Assembly: GCA_964389545.1 (NCBI GenBank) | Contig: CAYMDN010000032.1 | Coordinates: 1-13,910, forward strand | Source of the DNA: UMGS1781 sp964389545 | GTDB taxonomy: Bacteria > Bacillota > Clostridia > TANB77 > CAG-508 | DNA length: 13,910 nt | Direction of reading: 5' to 3' | Part shown: positions 4,347 to 10,182 of the stretch, in pieces | Position numbering within the stretch: the stretch's first letter is position 1 | How the letters are laid out: each line of letters begins with the position of its first letter | Notes under the pieces: model-generated | What the model was told of the DNA's origin: nothing | The model's database searches: none | Seen by the model: the letters and a program-made list of their open reading frames with translations, nothing else | Program-made: the position numbers and the translations under genes

Positions 4347-6554
4347 ATGAGTGATATAAATATACAAACCCTAATTAAAGGTGAATTAATAAAATTAGGT
4401 GGAACTGGAAGAATGTTTTTATGCACAAATGAACAAGGAAAATACATTTTTAAACCATCAGAAGATCGAGAAAATCAACAAAGAATAGATACAAAAGCAT
4501 ATATACAAGAGGTTGCTTATAGAATACAAAAGATGATTGATCCAACAACAGCAGTTCCATGCGAAGTTGCCACAATAGATGGAATGTTTGGAACAGTTCA
4601 AGAATTTGTAGAAGTTGATAAAAAGGCCACAAATACATTTAGAGAGAATGTTATAAGTGGAGAAGGATTAGAGCAAAGCCAAATCCAAGATATACTAAGA
4701 GAATATATAACAGATTATTTAATATGCAATTACGATACTCACGAAAGAAACTTTATTGTTGATAATGAAGGTAGAGTGAGAGGAATTGATAAAGAGCAAG
4801 GATATAGATTTTTTGAAGAAGAAAATGCTAGTTCTCCATTGTTTACAACTAACTATAATGCTAGATATGGAGAACAAGGTTCAATATATTCATTAATATT
4901 CGAAAGAATGAGAAATGGAGAAATTCCTAAAGAAAATTTAGCAATTATAGAGCAATATGCTAAATGTATTAATGATATTCCAGATGAAGAATACATAGCA
5001 ATATTTCAAGAGTATATAAATGCCTTTGATGGAGATAGATCAAAACTTACAGCAGATATACTCGCAAGAAAAGCAAGAGTAGTTGGACTTTCAACAGAAT
5101 TAAACAATAGCTTAGATGAAGAACCTCCCAAACTTACTAAAGATGATTATCAGCTTTTGCAGGATATTTGTAATAATGATTCTTATTTAACTTCTGGATT
5201 AATGAATTATATTCCAAATCTAAATTCGATTATTGAAAGTATGGATGAAACCGAAAATGAGACACAGATAAAATATAGAATATTTGAAGAATTAGCATCA
5301 AGAATAGATAAAAAAGATTTTTCTATCATAAAGAATATGAAGGGAAACAAATATTTAGTGCATGCTATTTTAGAACATAAAGAAGAATTTAACATAGAGC
5401 CAGATGAAATTACAGAATTAATACAATCAACACATAGCATTGAATTTGTAGATAAATGTTTAGAAAATTCAAATTTAGTACAAAATGATGAAATGCGAAA
5501 AAAATTAATGACTGTAAAAGAAAGATTTTTAACAAGAACTGCATATAGTAGAGCAGAAGATGGAACTATACAAGAAAGTGGAACCATACAGTATACAGAA
5601 AAAGAGTTGGAGGCTATACGACTTTATGTTGGAGAAGCTGTTGATTCAAAATTCTATACAGGTGATGATAAGGCATATACTGTAATAAATGGATTAATGA
5701 AACCTGGAAATGTTTTCTCAGAAATAGGACCACCTAATCAAAGAGAAGTTTTATGCAGTGCTATAGATAATCCGCAAGAATTCTTAAAAATATGTGAAAA
5801 TTTATATTCTGCAATGCATAAATATGGAAAAACAATTAAAGAGCCAATACACGCTGTAAGGGCAGAACAAGCAGTAGATGACTTGCTAAAAGCAGGAAAA
5901 ACTAGATCATTCTTTTCAATGACAATAGGAGAAGATGCTTTAAAAGATTTTGCAAAAGAAAATACAAGTATATTAGAAGCTGATATTAAAGGTAATGTAG
6001 ACTGTATTAATGTTGCTGATGTATTGCAAGGAGATTATACTATGGCAAATGAAAACGAGCTGTTAGTTGCTCCATATACATCATTTGAAAGTGAAGTTTT
6101 AGACGAACAACAAGTTGAAATTGAATTATATGATGGAACAATGACAGTAGGTAAAAAGAGGTGTCAACTTGAATTTTCTGAAGATGCAAAATCACAGGAA
6201 TTATCACAAGAAGAGAAAGAAGATTATCAGAAATATTTAAGTATATTTATGGACGAAAATTTGAGATCAGTAGCCAAAAATTATATAACAAATTGGCATG
6301 GACAATCCTCTGCCGAAGGATATAAAGAATACACTATATGGCGTGAAGCATTTCAAAAAGTTTTTGGATATAGACAAAGAGAAATCTCTATAGAAATAGA
6401 TAAAGCACTGACAGATCAAGAAATTACTTTACAACAAATAGGAAAAGGAACAATGCGCAGTTTTATGCAGAACCCAGAAAAGGCAATGGAAGCAATGGAA
6501 ACATTAGAACAAGGAGTAAGAGCACAAGAGGTAGAAAGAGAAGGAAAAACTTAA
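4347..6554 (+). CDS. HipA/PI3-4-kinase-like kinase fused to R-S-E ADP-ribosyltransferase
   Basis: 735 residues from the ATG at 4347 (GAGGA at 4330-4334, spacing somewhat long). Starts at 4269 and 4299 lack a ribosome binding site. Residues 10-250 look like an atypical kinase: glycine loop GGTGR at 18-22, ATP lysine K36 in YIFKP, E55 in the next helix, catalytic CNYDTHERNF at 128-137 (D130, N135) and metal-binding GID at 146-148. This pattern matches the HipA/phosphatidylinositol-kinase superfamily. Residues 262-400 are helical and unassigned. Residues 416-610 read as an R-S-E ADP-ribosyltransferase: ELEAIRLYVGE at 420-430, R505, RSFFSMT at 520-526 followed by ALKDF at 531-535, and the E-x-E pair E569/E571 before LLVAPYTSFE. 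The rest is a helical tail. No signal peptide is seen, so it would act in the cytoplasm or be delivered. Both enzymatic calls are by eye; the fusion itself is a single uninterrupted frame. Confidence 0.7.
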   Translation: MSDINIQTLIKGELIKLGGTGRMFLCTNEQGKYIFKPSEDRENQQRIDTKAYIQEVAYRIQKMIDPTTAVPCEVATIDGMFGTVQEFVEVDKKATNTFRENVISGEGLEQSQIQDILREYITDYLICNYDTHERNFIVDNEGRVRGIDKEQGYRFFEEENASSPLFTTNYNARYGEQGSIYSLIFERMRNGEIPKENLAIIEQYAKCINDIPDEEYIAIFQEYINAFDGDRSKLTADILARKARVVGLSTELNNSLDEEPPKLTKDDYQLLQDICNNDSYLTSGLMNYIPNLNSIIESMDETENETQIKYRIFEELASRIDKKDFSIIKNMKGNKYLVHAILEHKEEFNIEPDEITELIQSTHSIEFVDKCLENSNLVQNDEMRKKLMTVKERFLTRTAYSRAEDGTIQESGTIQYTEKELEAIRLYVGEAVDSKFYTGDDKAYTVINGLMKPGNVFSEIGPPNQREVLCSAIDNPQEFLKICENLYSAMHKYGKTIKEPIHAVRAEQAVDDLLKAGKTRSFFSMTIGEDALKDFAKENTSILEADIKGNVDCINVADVLQGDYTMANENELLVAPYTSFESEVLDEQQVEIELYDGTMTVGKKRCQLEFSEDAKSQELSQEEKEDYQKYLSIFMDENLRSVAKNYITNWHGQSSAEGYKEYTIWREAFQKVFGYRQREISIEIDKALTDQEITLQQIGKGTMRSFMQNPEKAMEAMETLEQGVRAQEVEREGKT

Positions 6555-6568
6555 GAAAGAAGGATAAG

Positions 6569-7003
6569 ATGGTAAATACTATTTATGCAAAAGCATATAA
6601 AGAGGTATTAACAGTAATAAAAAATTTGACCAAAGATGATTACGAAAAAATTCCAAAAGAGTATATAGAATTTTTAGAGAATAATTGCAATAATGATTAT
6701 GACTTTGAATATAATGCTTCAAAATCATTTAAAGAACAAGAATTGCTAGAAGAAACAAAACTTATACTATTTGGATTATTCGAAAAATTTGGTGCAACAG
6801 ATACGCAACAAGCAAAAATTAAAGTATTTAAAACAAATTACAATAATAGATTAGAAGAACAAAAACGAGAAAAATATAATCCAAATGAAATATTTAAGAA
6901 AACAAAAAATGTAGAAGAAAAAAATGAAATTATTGAATACAAAAAGCAAAAATGGTATCAAAAAATATTTGCAAAGATTTTAAAAATATTTAAGAGAAGT
7001 TAA
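6569..7003 (+). CDS. unknown partner protein of the kinase-ART gene
   Basis: 144 residues from the ATG at 6569, with AGAAGGA at 6558-6564, starting 14 bp after the kinase-ART stop, so the two are almost surely cotranscribed. Residues 1-75 are helical (AYKEVLTVIKNL, then IPKEYIEFLENN at 28-39, QELLEETKLILFGLFEKF at 57-74). Residues 80-125 are charged and coiled-coil-like. The last 20 residues (KKQKWYQKIFAKILKIFKRS) form a strongly basic amphipathic helix that could bind membrane or nucleic acid. I recall similar small IPKE...ETK..L proteins in gut Firmicutes but no function. The position fits an immunity, antitoxin, adaptor or substrate role for the upstream protein; that is inference from layout only. 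Confidence 0.7.
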   Translation: MVNTIYAKAYKEVLTVIKNLTKDDYEKIPKEYIEFLENNCNNDYDFEYNASKSFKEQELLEETKLILFGLFEKFGATDTQQAKIKVFKTNYNNRLEEQKREKYNPNEIFKKTKNVEEKNEIIEYKKQKWYQKIFAKILKIFKRS

Positions 7004-7022
7004 CACTTGAAGAAACTTATTG

Positions 7023-7055
7023 AAGGAAGCAATTTGAAAAATGCTTCCTTTTATG
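7023..7055 (+). terminator. terminator of the kinase-ART operon
   Basis: A 9-bp stem AAGGAAGCA (7023-7031) with TGCTTCCTT (7042-7050) is followed by a short T run. The loop holds TTGAAA, which also serves as the -35 box of the next promoter. Confidence 0.7.
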
Positions 7056-7062
7056 GTATAGT
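7034..7062 (+). promoter_or_regulatory. promoter of the glycosylase gene, overlapping the terminator
   Basis: TTGAAA (7034-7039) and TATAGT (7057-7062) are 17 bp apart, with an extended -10 TGG at 7054-7056. The -35 box lies inside the loop of the preceding terminator hairpin. Confidence 0.6.
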
Positions 7063-7103
7063 TTAAGCGATTTATTTATACAAAGGGAAGGAACAACTAT
7101 ATA

Positions 7104-7661
7104 ATGGAAAATGAAAAAAGAAGATGCAAATGGGTAAACCTAAAAAATCCACTATATATTGATTATCACGATAATGAGTGGGGAATTCCACATCACGATG
7201 ATAGTTATATGTTTGAATTTTTAGTGCTAGAATCTTTCCAAGCAGGCTTATCTTGGGAATGTATTTTAAATAAAAGAAAAGCATTTAAACAGGCCTTTGA
7301 TAATTTTGATTATAACAAAATAAGTAAGTATAATGAAAAGAAAATAGAAGAACTTTGTAACAATAATGGTATTATAAAAAACAAACTAAAAATAAAAGCA
7401 ACGATAAACAACGCAATAATATTTATTGAAATACAAAAAGAATTCGGAAGTTTTTCAAATTATATTTGGGCATTTACAAACAATACAATCATAAAAAATG
7501 AAGATAATAATTTTAAAACTACCTCTGAATTATCAGATAGAATCTCAAAAGATTTAAAAAAAAGAGGAATGAAATTTGTAGGTTCAACTATAATATATTC
7601 GTATCTACAAGCTATTGGAATAATAAATGATCACGAATTAGAATGTGAATTTTATAAATAG
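7104..7661 (+). CDS. tag: 3-methyladenine DNA glycosylase I
   Basis: 185 residues, the usual length for Tag. It removes 3-methyladenine from alkylated DNA to start base-excision repair. The zinc-snap ligands known in Escherichia coli Tag are all present: C8 in RRCKW, H22 in YHDNEWG, H177 and C181 in the C-terminal DHELECE, with the same four-residue spacing. The catalytic-pocket element LVLESFQAGLSW (40-51) contains E43, the conserved base-contacting Glu. The helix-hairpin-helix region lies in KISKYNEKKIEELCNN. GGAAGGA at 7086-7092 lies 11 bases before the ATG. The gene has its own promoter and terminator, so it is a one-gene unit. With the ATL gene at the left edge and the UvrA-like gene at 10183 it is one of three DNA-damage-related genes here, though they are not contiguous. 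Confidence 0.95.
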   Translation: MENEKRRCKWVNLKNPLYIDYHDNEWGIPHHDDSYMFEFLVLESFQAGLSWECILNKRKAFKQAFDNFDYNKISKYNEKKIEELCNNNGIIKNKLKIKATINNAIIFIEIQKEFGSFSNYIWAFTNNTIIKNEDNNFKTTSELSDRISKDLKKRGMKFVGSTIIYSYLQAIGIINDHELECEFYK

Positions 7662-7667
7662 CATTAC

Positions 7668-7698
7668 AGGAGCGGTTAAGATACTGCTCTTATTTTTT
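7668..7698 (+). terminator. terminator after tag
   Basis: A 9-bp stem with two G-U pairs (AGGAGCGGT at 7668-7676, ACTGCTCTT at 7683-7691) and a six-base loop is followed by A and six T. Confidence 0.75.
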
Positions 7699-7719
7699 AA
7701 AAAAATTTTATAAAAACTC

Positions 7720-7750
7720 TTGACTTTGAGTTAACTCTAAGTGATATATA
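7720..7750 (+). promoter_or_regulatory. MerR-type promoter and operator of the merR-DXS-like operon
   Basis: TTGACT (7720-7725) is followed after 19 bp by TATATA (7745-7750); a better TATAAT at 7749-7754 would sit at a 23-bp spacing. The spacer carries a near-perfect palindrome, ACTT-x-GAGTTAACTC-x-AAGT (7723-7742), with only the x position unpaired. The sequence from the -35 box through TAA at 7738-7740 differs from the promoter at 1019 at only two positions. A long -35/-10 spacing with a palindrome between is the hallmark of activation by MerR regulators, which untwist the DNA. Autoregulation by the downstream MerR is inferred. Confidence 0.75.
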
Positions 7751-7754
7751 TAAT

Positions 7755-7896
7755 GTGAAATAAAATTAAACTGCAAAGCAAGTTTATAATGAATAAATAT
7801 AGGTAGTATTATAAGAGAGGTCGATTCAAAGAGGATATTTAAAATTGGATTAGAGAATAGAATTTGTAAGAGAAAGTAATAGAAGGTGATAAAAAA
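7755..7896 (+). other. 142-base leader of the merR operon
   Basis: The stretch between promoter and merR holds no convincing frame. A 7-bp inverted repeat (TTATAAT with ATTATAA, around 7784-7813) is present but too weak to name as a riboswitch or attenuator. The AGAAGGTGAT at 7881-7890 is the merR ribosome binding site. Confidence 0.4.
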
Positions 7897-8280
7897 ATGA
7901 CAATAGCAGAAGTTAGTAAAAAATATGATTTGACTCAAGATACAATAAGATATTATGAAAAAATAGGCTTGATTCCAACAATACCTAGAACACAAAATGG
8001 AATAAGAAATTTTGATGAAGAATCATGTAAATGGATAGAATTTATAAAATGTATGAGAAATGCAGGAATGGAAATTGAAATTCTACTAGAATATGTTGAC
8101 CTTTTTAAACAAGGAAAATCAACAGTAAAAGCAAGAAAAGAATTATTAAAAGGACAGAGAGAAAAACTAATAGAAAAACAAAAAAATATAAATGCTACAA
8201 TTGAAAGACTTGACTACAAGTTAGAATTATATGATGAAATTATTGCAGGTAAAAGAAAAGACTTTACAGAAACAATATAA
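7897..8280 (+). CDS. MerR-family regulator, NmlR/AdhR-like
   Basis: 127 residues from the ATG at 7897. Residues 1-70 are the winged helix-turn-helix typical of MerR: MTIAEVSKKYDL at 1-12, TQDTIRYYEKIGLI at 13-26, RNFDEESCKWIEFIKCMRNAG at 37-57. Residues 75-120 form the long dimerisation coiled coil (KARKELLKGQREKLIEKQ). There is no metal-binding Cys/His cluster at the C-terminus. C44 and C52 are the only cysteines; C52 coincides with the single sensing Cys reported for AdhR/NmlR-type proteins, which respond to aldehydes, electrophiles or nitrosative stress. It lies 15 bp upstream of the DXS-like gene, so they share a transcript. It probably activates its own promoter at 7720 and the redox operon promoter at 1019. 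The effector is inferred, not shown. Confidence 0.88.
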   Translation: MTIAEVSKKYDLTQDTIRYYEKIGLIPTIPRTQNGIRNFDEESCKWIEFIKCMRNAGMEIEILLEYVDLFKQGKSTVKARKELLKGQREKLIEKQKNINATIERLDYKLELYDEIIAGKRKDFTETI

Positions 8281-8295
8281 AGGAGGAATTATTTA

Positions 8296-10047
8296 ATGTA
8301 TTTAGAAAAAATAAATGGTCCAGAGGACATAAAAAAATTAAAAGTAGAGGAATTACAAACTTTAGCTGATGAAACAAGAAAAGCATTATTAAATAAAATA
8401 AGTAATGTAGGTGGGCATAATGGACCCAATTTAGGAATGGTAGAAATGACTGTTGCAATGCACTATGTATTTAATTCACCAAAAGATAAAATTGTATATG
8501 ACGTATCACATCAATGTTATCCTCATAAGATATTAACAGGAAGAAAAGAAGCATATATGGATGCAAGACATTTTGGAGATGTTACAGGATACACAAATCC
8601 AAATGAAAGTAAGCACGATTTATTTACAGTAGGACATACATCAACTTCAATATCATTGGCTTTAGGATTAGCAAAAGGAAGAGATGTAAATAAAGAAAAT
8701 GAAAATATCATAGCAGTGATTGGAGACGGATCACTTTCAGGAGGAGAAGCATTAGAAGGACTAGACTATGCAGGAGAATACAATCATAATTTAATAATTA
8801 TAATAAATGATAACGATCAAAGTATTGCTGAAAATCATGGTGGAATCTATAAAAATTTAAAGGAACTAAGAGAAACCAATGGTATGTCTTTAAATAATAT
8901 GTTTAAAGCGTTTGGATTAGATTACAAATATTTAGATGATGGGCATGATATACAAGCATTGGTAAATATATTTGAAAGTGTTAAAAATATAGAACATCCA
9001 ATTGTTCTTCACATTCATACTATAAAAGGAAAAGGATTAAAATATGCAGAAGAAAATAGAGAGGCATGGCATGCAGGAGGACCATTCAACATAGAAGATG
9101 GAAGCAGAAACTCTAATATGGAAGAAGATACAACAGTTTTTGATAATCTAAAAAATTTATTAGATACAAATGAAAAAGCAGTTGTATTAAATGCAGGAAC
9201 ACCAATGGGATTAGGTTTTGTAAAAGGGGTTCGTGAAAAATATGCAGATAGAGGACAATTTGTAGATGTAGGAATTGCAGAAGAAAATGCAGTTGCAATG
9301 GCAAGTGGAATTGCTAAAAATGGAGGAACTGCAGTATTTGGAACATTTGCACCATTCTTCCAGAGAACTTATGATCAAATGTCACATGATTTGTGCCTAA
9401 ACGATAATCCAGCAACAATGTTGGTATTAACTCCAGGAGTATATGGAATGAACTCAAATACTCATATTGCATTGTGTGATATTCAAATGTTTGCACATAT
9501 CCCAAATTTTATTTATTTAGCACCAACAAGCAAAGAAGAATATATTCAGATGTTCAAGTTCGCAACAACTCAAAAAGAACATCCAGTTGGAATAAGAGTA
9601 CCTGCAGAATTTATTTCTACTGGAATAGAAGATAAAACAGATTACTCAATATACAATAAGAACAAAGTAGAATTAAAAGGTAATACAGTCGCAATTTTTG
9701 CAGTAGGACCAATGCTTCCTATGGCAAAAGAAATTGCTAAAAAAATAAAAGAAAAAATAAATTTAGATATAACAGTAATAAATCCTAGATTTTTAACAGG
9801 ACTAGATGAAGAATTGCTAGAAAAATTAAAAGAAAATCACAAATTAGTTATTACAATGGAAGACGGAGAACTAATGGGGGGATATGGTCAAAACATAGCA
9901 TCATTTTATGGAGCAAGTGATATGCTCGTAAAGAACTATGGAATATCTAAAAAGTTCCATACAGATTTTGAACCTGAAGAGTTATTAGCCCAAAATGGAA
10001 TGTCAATTGAAAATATCGTAAATGAAATTATAAAAACAAAAAAATAA
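8296..10047 (+). CDS. DXS-like thiamine-diphosphate enzyme (divergent paralogue)
   Basis: 583 residues, shorter than the usual 620-640 of 1-deoxy-D-xylulose-5-phosphate synthase. The start has AGGAGG at 8281-8286. The DXS/transketolase layout is complete: GGHNGPNLG at 39-47 (H41, equivalent of DXS His49), YDVSHQCYPHKILTGR at 68-83, the thiamine-diphosphate motif from GDG at 143 to NDN at 171-173, the pyrimidine domain with DVGIAEENAV at 324-333 (E329 as the cofactor-activating Glu), FFQRTYDQ at 354-361, and a C-terminal transketolase domain. Against my memory of Escherichia coli DXS, the two glyceraldehyde-3-phosphate phosphate-binding arginines are missing: R420 aligns with T379 and R478 with A437. 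D427 becomes N386, while H431 is kept as H390. It may therefore ligate a pyruvate-derived unit to a non-phosphorylated acceptor. Cotranscription with merR supports a stress-inducible rather than housekeeping isoprenoid role. Confidence 0.8.
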   Translation: MYLEKINGPEDIKKLKVEELQTLADETRKALLNKISNVGGHNGPNLGMVEMTVAMHYVFNSPKDKIVYDVSHQCYPHKILTGRKEAYMDARHFGDVTGYTNPNESKHDLFTVGHTSTSISLALGLAKGRDVNKENENIIAVIGDGSLSGGEALEGLDYAGEYNHNLIIIINDNDQSIAENHGGIYKNLKELRETNGMSLNNMFKAFGLDYKYLDDGHDIQALVNIFESVKNIEHPIVLHIHTIKGKGLKYAEENREAWHAGGPFNIEDGSRNSNMEEDTTVFDNLKNLLDTNEKAVVLNAGTPMGLGFVKGVREKYADRGQFVDVGIAEENAVAMASGIAKNGGTAVFGTFAPFFQRTYDQMSHDLCLNDNPATMLVLTPGVYGMNSNTHIALCDIQMFAHIPNFIYLAPTSKEEYIQMFKFATTQKEHPVGIRVPAEFISTGIEDKTDYSIYNKNKVELKGNTVAIFAVGPMLPMAKEIAKKIKEKINLDITVINPRFLTGLDEELLEKLKENHKLVITMEDGELMGGYGQNIASFYGASDMLVKNYGISKKFHTDFEPEELLAQNGMSIENIVNEIIKTKK

Positions 10048-10099
10048 TAAAAGCAAAATAATAGAAAAATTTGAAAATAAATTTAAAAATCATAGAAGG

Positions 10100-10131
10100 A
10101 ACAGATAGTCTATTGAAGACTATCTGTTTTT
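10100..10131 (+). terminator. terminator of the merR-DXS-like operon
   Basis: An 11-bp perfect stem (AACAGATAGTC at 10100-10110, complement at 10118-10128) with loop TATTGAA is followed by a T run. The -35 box of the next promoter lies partly in the loop. Confidence 0.85.
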
Positions 10132-10141
10132 ATGATATAAA
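10113..10141 (+). promoter_or_regulatory. promoter of the UvrA-like gene, overlapping the terminator
   Basis: TTGAAG (10113-10118) and TATAAA (10136-10141) are 17 bp apart, with TGA at 10133-10135 as an extended -10. A second TGATAAAAT at 10162-10170 is too close to the ribosome binding site to serve. Confidence 0.5.
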
Positions 10142-10182
10142 AGAATAAATTCTAAAAAATATGATAAAATGGTGGTAAAAAA

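Noticed and set aside
5207..5587. Minus-strand 126-codon frame inside the kinase-ART gene
   Set aside because: It lies wholly within a strong coding frame, has no ribosome binding site, and its Ser/Phe/Ile-rich composition is what the complement of AT-rich coding DNA gives.
7755..7896. Riboswitch or attenuator in the merR leader
   Set aside because: Only a weak 7-bp inverted repeat is visible and there is no terminator-like hairpin; the MerR-type promoter already explains regulation.
7708..7995. Minus-strand frame over the MerR promoter and merR start
   Set aside because: It would read through a promoter, palindrome and leader; its Phe/Ile/Tyr-rich product is a shadow.
8296..10047. Calling this gene the housekeeping dxs
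   Set aside because: The phosphate-binding arginines appear substituted, the protein is short, and it shares an operon with a stress-type MerR gene. Only the family-level call is supported.
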